The notes under the pieces: model-generated
What the model saw: only the letters and a program-made list of their open reading frames with translations
Databases searched by the model: none
Told to the model about the DNA's origin: nothing
Source of the DNA: Actinomycetes bacterium
GTDB lineage: Bacteria > Actinomycetota > Acidimicrobiia > Acidimicrobiales > Acidimicrobiaceae
NCBI GenBank assembly: GCA_021819725.1
Contig: JAKAQR010000090.1
Location: 1 to 7,551 of the forward strand
DNA: 7,551 bases
Direction of reading: 5' to 3'
Program-made: the position numbers and the translations under genes
Shown: one piece after another, positions 1 through 5,334 of the stretch
Position numbering within the stretch: position 1 is the stretch's first letter
Layout: every line of letters starts with the position of its first letter

Positions 1-8
1 CTCTGAAC

Positions 9-53
9 TGGTGCGCCCCCTGGGATTCGAACCCAGAACCTGCGGATTAAGAG
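9..53 (-). tRNA. tRNA-Lys(CTT), 3' half only (partial)
   Basis: Read on the minus strand, this is a textbook tRNA 3' half: anticodon loop CTCTTAA (47-53) with anticodon CTT, 3' anticodon stem TCCGC (42-46), variable loop (37-41), a perfect T arm CTGGG-TTCGAAT-CCCAG (20-36), acceptor strand GGGGCGC (13-19), discriminator A (12) and an encoded CCA (9-11). The 5' half is absent: the bases upstream of the loop (plus 54 onward) do not pair with TCCGC and show no D arm or acceptor strand. It cannot be a functional tRNA gene. Cutting at the anticodon loop is characteristic of tyrosine-recombinase integration into tRNA genes. Confidence 0.85.
9..53. other. Probable attachment site (attR-type scar) of a tRNA-Lys-targeted element
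   Basis: The duplicated 3' portion of a tRNA gene is the usual att core of tRNA-integrating islands. The tRNA 3' end points left and the missing 5' half lies where accessory DNA begins at 54, so the element should extend to the right, with an intact tRNA-Lys(CTT) carrying the same sequence at its far end. No integrase gene is seen in the window. This is inferred from the partial tRNA; the partner site is outside the window. Confidence 0.55.
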
Positions 54-155
54 TTACTTACGGAGGTATAGGGGGAGCATCTCTTGACATATAAGAGCAG
101 GTCGGAGCATCAGGAACTTGCCAATCGGCATGCGGGAACATACCTTAGGGCGCAA

Positions 156-179
156 AAATGTGGGCAGAAATGTGGGCAG
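156..179. repeat. Perfect 12-bp tandem direct repeat, two copies
   Basis: The unit AAATGTGGGCAG occurs at 156-167 and again at 168-179 with no mismatch. It may be a slippage duplication or a pair of protein-binding sites. Lying about 100 bp inside the att core, it is in a place where integrase arm sites can occur, but nothing else supports that. Confidence 0.7.
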
Positions 180-340
180 GCCTTAGGGGAACCAAAGAGG
201 CTCGAAATGCGCAGTGGGAGAGAGCGCAAACTGGGCGAGTCGAGGAGTCGGGCGTGCCTGAGATGTTGCCGCTGCCGACTCCGAAGAAAGAAGGCATTGC
301 CAACGTAATTGTCACCAAGTGGTTGCCATACTGGCTTGTC

Positions 341-359
341 GTACGGACAGATACCGTAC
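341..359. promoter_or_regulatory. Probable autoregulatory operator of the tacA-tacT operon
   Basis: A perfect inverted repeat, GTACGG (341-346) and CCGTAC (354-359) separated by 7 bp, ends within the predicted -10 box. Type II antitoxins with ribbon-helix-helix folds usually bind palindromes over their own promoter, so this is a good candidate for TacA or TacA-TacT binding. A further GTACGG half-site, within a 10-bp match TCGTACGGAC, occurs inside the antitoxin gene at 466-475 and may be chance. Confidence 0.5.
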
Positions 360-362
360 AAT
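357..362 (+). promoter_or_regulatory. Predicted -10 box of a leaderless promoter for tacA
   Basis: TACAAT lies six bases upstream of the ATG at 369, which places transcription start at or next to the A of the start codon. No ribosome binding site is visible before this ATG. A -10 hexamer 6-7 bases from ATG is the pattern of leaderless transcripts, which are common in Actinobacteria. No good -35 box is seen at 17 bp (a TTGTCG lies at 336-341, spacing 15). Confidence 0.5.
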
Positions 363-368
363 GATATT

Positions 369-635
369 ATGAGAAAGACCGAACGCATCGAGGTGCGCGT
401 TTCCATTGAAGACAAGAACGCTATCGTAGCCGCGGCAGCCATCGGGCACACCACACCTACTGAGTTCGTACGGACCGCTGTGCTCAACCAGATCTACCGC
501 GTCCAAGCACGCTCTGATCGTACCATGATGTCAGCCGAGCAGTTCGACGCGCTTGTCGCCGCGCTCGATGTTCCAGACGATACCCCCAACCTGGCGCGGG
601 CATTCGCACACGAGCGGCGCTTCGTTCAGCGTTGA
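369..635 (+). CDS. tacA: DUF1778 / TacA-type antitoxin
   Basis: This 88-residue protein (MRKTERIEVRVS...) is the likely antitoxin of a type II toxin-antitoxin pair. Residues 1-45 look like a ribbon-helix-helix DNA-binding domain: a short strand (RIEVRVS), then helices through the charged DKNAIVAAAA segment and the PTEFVRTAVL segment, a pattern typical of DUF1778 proteins. The C-terminal half (MSAEQFDALVAALDVPDDTPNL) resembles the extended region that wraps and neutralises the acetyltransferase partner. I chose the ATG at 369 because the TTG 60 bases upstream would add residues lying in the promoter and operator. The stop codon overlaps the toxin start (TTGA), so the two genes are translationally coupled. 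Length and gene order match the family. The gene symbol is by family resemblance only. Confidence 0.85.
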   Translation: MRKTERIEVRVSIEDKNAIVAAAAIGHTTPTEFVRTAVLNQIYRVQARSDRTMMSAEQFDALVAALDVPDDTPNLARAFAHERRFVQR

Positions 636-1165
636 AGGTCCAATACGACTCGGTTGCCCTGTCAGGCGGCCACGACGTGGCTGGTTTCGATTGCGGCGTC
701 GCATCTCTGAACATGTGGCTCGCCGAGCGGGCACTTCGGGCTCAGCAAGCGGGCACCGCACGTACATTTGTGTGGGTCGACGCCAAGGTGCCAGAGAAGG
801 TCTGGGCGTATTTTTCACTGGCACCGACCGAGGTGTCCCGCGATGTGCTCTCGCGCGGCCAATCCTCTGGATACACCACCGTGCCTAGTTACCTTTTGGC
901 AAGATTGGCGTTGCATACTGAGCTTCACGGGCTCGGCCTTGGCGGGCAGGTGCTCATAGACGCCCTGAGCCGTGCCGCAGCGGCATCCGAAGTTGGAGGG
1001 GGTCGGCTGATCGTTGTGGATGCGCTCGATGATGCTGCAGCCAATTTCTACCGCCACTATGACTTCACGCCAGTTAAGGGTGACCCCCGTCGGCTTGTCT
1101 TGAAGATTGCCAGCGTCCGCAAACTTCTCGAAGATGCGGATACGAATATCCCACCACCCCGATAG
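632..1165 (+). CDS. tacT: GNAT-family acetyltransferase toxin (TacT-like)
   Basis: This 177-residue protein is a GCN5-related N-acetyltransferase toxin. Characterised members (TacT, AtaT, ItaT) acetylate the amino group of charged tRNAs and so block translation. The N-terminus carries the family signature HDVAGFDCG...LNMWL (14-30). The acetyl-CoA-binding motif A is at about 88-110 (LARLALHTELHGLGLGGQVL), with HGLGLG in place of the usual Q/RxxGxG. The C-terminal catalytic-Tyr region is NFYRHYDF (138-145), where Asp replaces the more usual Gly. Translation begins at a TTG (632-634) inside the antitoxin stop region, which fits coupling; no strong Shine-Dalgarno is seen, and starting later would delete the conserved N-terminus. 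No damage is visible, so toxin and antitoxin look functional. Which aminoacyl-tRNA it acetylates cannot be read from the sequence. Confidence 0.88.
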   Translation: MKVQYDSVALSGGHDVAGFDCGVASLNMWLAERALRAQQAGTARTFVWVDAKVPEKVWAYFSLAPTEVSRDVLSRGQSSGYTTVPSYLLARLALHTELHGLGLGGQVLIDALSRAAAASEVGGGRLIVVDALDDAAANFYRHYDFTPVKGDPRRLVLKIASVRKLLEDADTNIPPPR

Positions 1166-1181
1166 CCGGTTGCGACATGGA

Positions 1182-1196
1182 GTGGTGCGGCACCAC
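1182..1196. terminator. Weak hairpin after tacT, possible terminator
   Basis: GTGGTG (1182-1187) and CACCAC (1191-1196) form a 6-bp stem with a CGG loop, 16 bases after the toxin stop. There is no T-run after it, so it is only a weak candidate for an intrinsic terminator. Confidence 0.25.
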
Positions 1197-1252
1197 GGTA
1201 CGTTGTGAATATACAGAACGACGCACAAGCTTCTGACCTGGCCGTGTCTATG

Positions 1253-1613
1253 TCAGTAGGCCCCAAACTCTAGCGCTGCGTCGACTTTCGTGGGTGAGTA
1301 ATCTGGAACTTTCAACCTCGGAAGCGTTTGAGTAGTTTGAGATATAGAGCTGTCTAGATCACCACGTATTTCCAAGTAGTCTGACTCGTTACCATGTGTC
1401 TACGTCCGCATGTTCAAAATTCGTTTAGCTGAAAGTTTACGGGTAGTAGCGTCAATCTCAAACTCTCGATTAGTTCGTCCATTGACATTGGCTAAGAACT
1501 CGCACATCTTACTCATAACTTCAGTAGTAGAGTGAATGACCGTCGATCAGGTGCTCTAAGTTATCCACCTGACCAATGCCAACGGAGCCGCTGGCTACAG
1601 AATCAATAAAATG
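1253..1613 (-). pseudogene. Cryptic decayed coding region, family not recognised
   Basis: No long ORF exists between 1166 and 1682, but two adjoining minus-strand frames read like protein. One frame is open from 1546 to 1256 except for a single TAG at 1400-1402. It gives TTEVMSKMCEFLANVNGRTN at 1528-1469, then a polar stretch to the TAG, then EIRGDLDSSISQ and RLKVPDYSPTKVDAALEFG before a TGA at 1253-1255. Upstream, in a frame shifted by one base, 1613-1524 reads DSVASGSVGIGQVDNLEHLI, ending at a TGA (1521-1523). Joined by one frameshift and one nonsense codon this would make about 115-120 residues. The first segment has no clear start codon or ribosome binding site, though ATG (1514-1516) could start the second. 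I recognise no family. In DNA of this composition such an open stretch could arise by chance, so this is tentative. Confidence 0.33.
1547..1572. repeat. Inverted repeat around a DnaA-box-like sequence
   Basis: TCAGGTG (1547-1553) and CACCTGA (1566-1572) form a perfect 7-bp inverted repeat with a 12-base spacer. TTATCCACC (1561-1569) matches 8 of 9 bases of the classical DnaA box TTATCCACA. An AT-rich patch follows at about 1600-1650. A single box is weak evidence for an origin, and no replication initiator gene is nearby. Confidence 0.3.
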
Positions 1614-1682
1614 TCAGATGTATATTAAATAACACGTTGTATAACCGACTCTCTGGAAGGTACAGTACTACCTCCGATCTAC

Positions 1683-2105
1683 CTAAACAGTCGATTGACC
1701 GCCTTCGTGATATCGAAGGTGGGCATCGCCCAAGAGGGTTGCGATCTCGGTCTTGACAGCCGAAAGCAACTTACGAGACTGTCCGTGACTCAAACCCTCT
1801 GGGATGACTATGCGAAAGTCCGCATCCTCAGACATGCGCTCTATCAGTTGGTGGGCTTGGCTGAGTGACGTGACATCGCAAAAGACCAACCGACAACCTT
1901 CGTCCTTTCCTACATCTTTGACTGCCAAGACTGCATCTCGGACGAGGATGTCCTTTTCGAGCATGGCAGCAGATAACCGGACAGTCTGGGCTTCATAGAT
2001 GGCCCTAACCCTGGCATAGTGACGCTGATCTAGACCTCTCATATACGAGCCGCCCTTTCCCGAACTCGATCTGTAGTTTCGGAAGGCCCCTCGTACCCGG
2101 TCCAC
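1683..2105 (-). CDS. Hypothetical protein, small, family not recognised
   Basis: This 140-residue ORF starts at GTG (2105) or gives 119 residues from ATG (2042). An AAAGGAG lies 16 bases before the GTG, which is too far to be ideal; GGGAAAGGG lies about 10 bases before the ATG, so the shorter form is plausible. The first 21 residues are basic and low in complexity. From about residue 25 to 65 the chain looks helical (HYARVRAIYEAQ, LSAAMLEKDILV, DAVLAVKDV). It then alternates hydrophobic strands (CRLVFCDV, FRIVIPE) with helices (LSQAHQLIERM, SRKLLSAVKTEIATLL), suggesting a small alpha/beta domain. There are no membrane segments and no signal peptide. The gene sits 35 bases from the IS3 end, which may have removed its promoter or the front of a longer gene. 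It runs in the same direction as the decayed coding region after it. I cannot assign a function. Confidence 0.5.
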   Translation of the reverse strand: MDRVRGAFRNYRSSSGKGGSYMRGLDQRHYARVRAIYEAQTVRLSAAMLEKDILVRDAVLAVKDVGKDEGCRLVFCDVTSLSQAHQLIERMSEDADFRIVIPEGLSHGQSRKLLSAVKTEIATLLGDAHLRYHEGGQSTV

Positions 2106-2187
2106 TTCGTTTGTGAGACGACTCCTTTCATTCTAGCCTCTGGTCCCTATGCTGCTTCGACTCGGAAGTAGTTTTCGCACGTTGTAG

Positions 2188-3069
2188 TTACCGGTACTTG
2201 GCTGACCGAGTAAGCACCATCCGCTGGGTCGTCACATCGAGGGCCATGAACTCGTGTGGACTCAAGTATCCAAGGGAGCTATGCGCTCGGGTGTGGTTGT
2301 AGGTCTCACGGTATTGGTTGGTCAACAACTGCGCCTCAGCGACCGAGGTGAAGAGCTCTCCGTTCAAGAGTTCGTCGCGAAGTCTTGAGTTAAACGACTC
2401 ACACTTTCCATTTTGGGAAGGGTGATCCTGGGTCAATAAAGTAAAGCGTGACCCCCATCTCGTTGGCCCAGCGCTCTAGGGCATGCGAGATGAACTCTGG
2501 CCCGTTGTCCATTCTGATGTAGACCGGGGTTCCACGCTCGGCTACGATCCCATCGAGCGCTGAGATGACCCCATCGGCATCGATGGAACGATCCACGAGG
2601 GTTGCCAGGTACTCCCTCGAGTACTCGTCGATGATGTTGAGGAGTTTCAACACTTTTGTGTCCTGGGTCTGATCGAACTGAAAGTCCATCGCCCAGGTGA
2701 CATTGGCATCAATTGGGTGATGAGCTCCCATTGGAACCCCGTGACCTGCCCGTTTGTTCTGACGTTTGCGAAAAGGGACCTTGAGTCCCGCCTCCCTGCA
2801 GGGGCGATGGACTCTCTTGAGGTTCACTTGGTAACCAGCCTCTAGGACCGCTCGGTAGGCCTTGCGGTATCCCTGACGAGGATTGGCAAGGGCAAACGCT
2901 CGTAACACCTCTGTGATCTCGGCGTCGGTATTGTCCTCTCGCTGTTTGGGGATCAATCGTTGGGTCGATCGTGACTGACCAGTGATGGCACAGGCACGTC
3001 GCTCGGAGACCCCGAATGCGCTGGCGCTCTCAGCTTGACAGCGTTGCGCCGACGGTCCGGGGTTAGAAG
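2188..3069 (-). pseudogene. IS3-family transposase OrfB (DDE integrase), broken by two frameshifts
   Basis: The sequence encodes the catalytic half of the IS3 transposase, in three reading frames. Just after orfA, the -1 frame reads LLTPDRRRNAVK, the expected OrfB beginning. At about 3005-3045 homology moves to another frame (FGVSERRACAITGQSRSTQR), implying a one-base deletion. This frame then runs through the HTH_21-like region and the rve core: WAMDFQF (first Asp), RMDNGPEF (second Asp) and YFIDPGSP. At the GGG run at 2415-2417 one extra base ends that frame, and homology resumes as QNGKCESFNSRLRDELLN with the catalytic Glu. After correction, the second Asp and the Glu are separated by 35 residues, the DD(35)E spacing of the family. 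All catalytic residues remain, so the damage is recent or partly sequencing error. The gene ends with TAA at 2188, 47 bases from the element end. Confidence 0.85.
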
Positions 3070-3341
3070 TTTCCCTCAGCCAACTCCTTCAACATGGCCT
3101 TGTCGAGTGTCAAGTCTGCCACCATGATCTTGAGTCTTCGGTTTTCTACCTCGAGCTCTTTTAGGCGCTTCATGTCAGGACCCTTCATCCCACCGTAGGT
3201 ACTCTTCCATCGGTACCACGTGGTCTCGGTGATGCCGAAACTTCGCGCAACCTCTGCGATCGTTTTGCCCTCGTTCAACATCTTGTCGCCCTCAGCGAGT
3301 TTGGTGATGACTTGTTCTGGTGTATGTCGTTTGCTCAACAT
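3063..3341 (-). CDS. IS3-family transposase OrfA (HTH DNA-binding subunit)
   Basis: This 92-residue protein recognises the ends of the insertion sequence and is joined to OrfB by frameshifting. Residues 1-50 form the HTH_Tnp_1 domain (HTPEQVITKLAEGDK then IAEVARSFGITETTWYRWK), followed by YGGMKG and a leucine-zipper coiled coil at about 55-90 (MKRLKELEVENRRLKIMVAD), as usual for the family. I chose the ATG at 3341 because GGGAGG lies about 7 bases upstream; a GTG at 3386 would only add residues from the terminal region. Near its 3' end the frame contains the heptamer G_GGA_AAC (3075-3069), a classical -1 slippery site. The -1 frame downstream immediately reads LLTPDRRRNAV, the OrfB start. OrfA itself looks intact. 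Confidence 0.85.
   Translation of the reverse strand: MLSKRHTPEQVITKLAEGDKMLNEGKTIAEVARSFGITETTWYRWKSTYGGMKGPDMKRLKELEVENRRLKIMVADLTLDKAMLKELAEGNF
3069..3075 (-). promoter_or_regulatory. Candidate -1 programmed frameshift heptamer between orfA and orfB
   Basis: On the minus strand GGGAAAC lies in the X_XXY_YYZ register of orfA, two codons before its stop. Slipping back one base enters a frame that encodes a typical OrfB N-terminus. IS3-family elements make the OrfAB fusion transposase by -1 frameshifting. A stimulatory hairpin downstream is not obvious. Confidence 0.45.
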
Positions 3342-3409
3342 GAGCTTTCCTCCCGTATCTATTATGGTCGGTCCTCTCACATTCAAGGTGGTTTATCTGG
3401 GGTGGACCA

Positions 3410-3656
3410 ATCCAAGGGGAATCTTACTCTTATGAAAGATCGTGCCTGAGGTAACTGAGGTCTGGCGATGACAGGACTTACATTCAAAGACAGGTATCCG
3501 TAGTTTCGCATCTCGTCGACGTGCTACCCGTATCAACTTAAAGTCATTACTGTCGCACTTAGGGCAGTGAAACTCTTCTTTCCAACGCAACTGGCAGAGA
3601 TAGTCCTCGCAAGCAGCCTCGCTAGAGAAACGTTCCGTGAACTCAACGAGGTTCAT
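3410..3656 (-). pseudogene. IS1595-family transposase, N-terminal zinc-ribbon fragment
   Basis: The first about 80 residues of an IS1595-family transposase are present (MNLVEFTERFSSEAACEDYL...), including the zinc ribbon with CPKC and CKSC and the following TSVTSGTIFHKSKIPL segment. In intact relatives this leads into a W-F-containing helix and the catalytic domain. Here the homology stops exactly at the IS3 end (3409/3410); the last residues GLVHPR read into the insertion sequence. The ATG at 3656 is preferred because GGAAAGG lies 8 bases upstream; an in-frame GTG nine bases earlier is the alternative. The IS3 element therefore probably inserted into this gene, but the missing catalytic part is not found on the other side at 1683-2140, so a deletion or recombination followed. 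It is a different element from the complete IS1595 copy at the right end. Confidence 0.8.
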
Positions 3657-3752
3657 CACCGTCACCTTTCCTCGAACATATGTACTATTCCAGTTTAGCT
3701 CCGAATCTGCCCTTTGGGCCGTCGAACTGACGAGACTTTATAAGTATGTAGA

Positions 3753-5216
3753 TCAATAAGCCCGCCCGACGATCGCCACCAGTCCAGACTCATCTACCCC
3801 ATCAGGGGCCGACCCATCAGGCCTCTGCAGACAACGAACCGTAATGCCCTCTGTAGCGAGTTTGGTCTCCCCCTTCTCTCCCAATTTGGCCCACTTGATC
3901 CGTGCGAGCCGCGACTTGGCAACGTCTACCGCATCATCTACTGATTTCACGTCAACTGTGCCGTCCGCCAACCAGTTCGCAGCACGTTCGGTCATGTCGG
4001 CTTGCTGCGCCGCGAGTAGGCCAATGATTACGTCATCTGCCTCAATGATAGAGATGCTTATCCTGTCCCCGGAGTCACGCCGGACGACAGAGATCTGCCC
4101 GTTTGCCACGTCCCGAGGCCCCAACTCAACGCGCAGCGGGACCCCTTTCAACTCCCAGGCGACAATCTTCCTTCCCAAGCGTGAGCTCGCCCTATCGACT
4201 TCAACGCGTACGCTCAAGCGTATGAGCGCCTGCTCCAGATCAGCGACCGCACGCCTCACCTCTTCGTGGTTCTCTTGGATAGGAATGATCACGACCTGTA
4301 CTGGTGCCAGGCGTGGCGGCAACCTCAGCCCGGCATCGTCGCCATGGCCCATAATCAGACCGCCGATCATCCGGGTCGACGATCCCCACGACGTCGTCCA
4401 GGCAAACTGTCGGTCATTCATCGAGTCAAGGAACTCAATTCCGAAAGCGCGCGAGAAGTTTTGTCCAAGCTCATGACTCGTGGCAATCTGGAGCGCCTTT
4501 CCGTCCATCATCAACGCTTCGCACGTCAAAGTGTTTACCGCGCCCGCAAACCGCTCGCGAGGACTTTTGACACCTACGTGCACCGGCATTGCTAACTCTG
4601 TCGTTAAGAAATCGCGATATACCTCAAGGTGGACACGCTTCGCGAACGCCTGCGCATCAGCCGCGGACTTGTGAGCGGTATGCCCCTCCTGCCAAAGGAA
4701 CTCGGAGGTCCTTAGGAAGGAGCGAGGTCGCATTTCCCAGCGCACAACGTTGGCCCACTGGTTCAGCAACAAAGGAAGGTCGCGATAACTCTGCACCCAC
4801 CGAGACATGCAGTCGCCAACGATCGCTTCGCTTGTGGGTCGTACGACCAGTGGTTCCTCAAGTGCGTGGCCGCCAGCGTGAGTCACAACGGCGAGTTCAG
4901 GACTGAATCCTTCGACATGCTCAGCCTCCTTGGAGAGAAGACTCTGCGGAATCAACAACGGAAAGCTGGCGTTCTTGACCCCTATTGCCTTGATGCGCGC
5001 ATCCATCGCGGACTGCATCAGCTCCCAAATGGCATAGCCATAAGGCCGAATGACAATGCTGCCTCTCGCTGGCCCATTCTCCGCAAGCTCCGCCAGGCCA
5101 ACGATTTCCTGGTACCACTTCGCAAAATTCACTGCTTGCGAGGTCAAGACCTGTTTAGGACGCTGGTCATCCCTATCCTCCATAAATCCTGTCCCCTTCT
5201 TACGTCCTTCCTTCAC
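3753..5216 (-). CDS. proS: Prolyl-tRNA synthetase, archaeal/eukaryal-like type without editing insertion
   Basis: This class II synthetase charges tRNA-Pro with proline using ATP. The 487-residue protein has motif 1 at about 52-90 (GSIVIRPYGYAIWELM), the TSE loop (128-130) and motif 2 (RWEMRPRSFLRTSEFLWQEGHTAH, read in parts, at 159-182). The proline-pocket segment SHELGQNF is at 247-254, and motif 3 lies around R282 with MGHGDDAGLRLPP following. An anticodon-binding domain spans about 305-400. The C-terminal domain (420-487) ends in Tyr, as in archaeal-type ProRS. The bacterial editing insertion between motifs 2 and 3 is absent, hence its short length. In the C-terminal domain only one Cys (VRCLQ) remains of the usual zinc-binding set. 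Start is GTG 5216 or ATG 5183; the ATG start also keeps every motif. It stands alone between mobile elements, which suggests a horizontally acquired or accessory copy. No damage is visible. Confidence 0.93.
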   Translation of the reverse strand: MKEGRKKGTGFMEDRDDQRPKQVLTSQAVNFAKWYQEIVGLAELAENGPARGSIVIRPYGYAIWELMQSAMDARIKAIGVKNASFPLLIPQSLLSKEAEHVEGFSPELAVVTHAGGHALEEPLVVRPTSEAIVGDCMSRWVQSYRDLPLLLNQWANVVRWEMRPRSFLRTSEFLWQEGHTAHKSAADAQAFAKRVHLEVYRDFLTTELAMPVHVGVKSPRERFAGAVNTLTCEALMMDGKALQIATSHELGQNFSRAFGIEFLDSMNDRQFAWTTSWGSSTRMIGGLIMGHGDDAGLRLPPRLAPVQVVIIPIQENHEEVRRAVADLEQALIRLSVRVEVDRASSRLGRKIVAWELKGVPLRVELGPRDVANGQISVVRRDSGDRISISIIEADDVIIGLLAAQQADMTERAANWLADGTVDVKSVDDAVDVAKSRLARIKWAKLGEKGETKLATEGITVRCLQRPDGSAPDGVDESGLVAIVGRAY

Positions 5217-5259
5217 CGTGCGCTCGGCCGAGAGTAGAGGCTATTCCGTGACTGATCTA

Positions 5260-5265
5260 ATTATA
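5260..5265 (-). promoter_or_regulatory. Probable -10 box of the proS promoter
   Basis: On the minus strand a perfect TATAAT lies 44 bases before the GTG start and 77 bases before the ATG. No convincing -35 hexamer is found at 16-18 bp. It is the best promoter candidate in the interval between proS and the IS1380 fragment. Confidence 0.4.
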
Positions 5266-5334
5266 CAGATGGGGGACGACCGGTCCTTGACCGTCGTTGG
5301 TGCTCGGACACATCAATGCCCTTTAAACCTGGAT

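Larger units (their letters stand above)
54..368. other. Non-coding interval between the att scar and the toxin-antitoxin operon
   Basis: I can support no gene here. Short open frames exist on both strands but overlap one another and resemble no family I recognise. It contains a perfect 12-bp tandem repeat (156-179), a small inverted repeat CTCTT/AAGAG (81-85, 93-97) that echoes the TAAGAG of the att core, and the promoter and operator of the downstream operon. Confidence 0.5.
2141..3409 (-). mobile_element. IS3-family insertion sequence (degenerate)
   Basis: The element is about 1.27 kb, the usual IS3-family size, with orfA and orfB on the minus strand. Its probable ends share TGGTCC at 2141-2146 and, inverted, GGACCA at 3404-3409, fitting the 5'-TG...CA-3' termini of the family; beyond six bases the two ends match only loosely. 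The flanking triplets (CTC before 2141, ATC after 3409) do not form a clear target duplication. This suggests that one flank has been rearranged after insertion. OrfB is interrupted by frameshifts, so this copy is probably inactive. Confidence 0.65.

Noticed and set aside
84..364. Two overlapping plus-strand frames reading through the tandem repeat (CGQKCGQ and MWAEMWAG)
   Set aside because: I considered the tail of an integrase gene next to the att site, but the frames are closed just upstream, there is no room for the rest of such a gene, and the start of one would be a weak TTG.
110..487. A 125-codon minus-strand frame across the antitoxin start
   Set aside because: It overlaps the antitoxin gene and its promoter on the opposite strand, with no ribosome binding site or family resemblance.
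553..888. Alternative frames over the TacA-TacT junction
   Set aside because: They are shadows of two genes that match known families and overlap in the usual manner.
3706..3724. GCCC-TTT-GGGC hairpin between proS and the IS1595 fragment as a proS terminator
   Set aside because: The stem is only four base pairs with no T-run. It is more likely to be near the outer end of the IS1595 fragment, which begins AAGGG in the same sense as the complete copy, but that is too weak to annotate.
3844..4476. A 210-codon plus-strand frame
   Set aside because: It is antisense to the prolyl-tRNA synthetase, which has all expected motifs.
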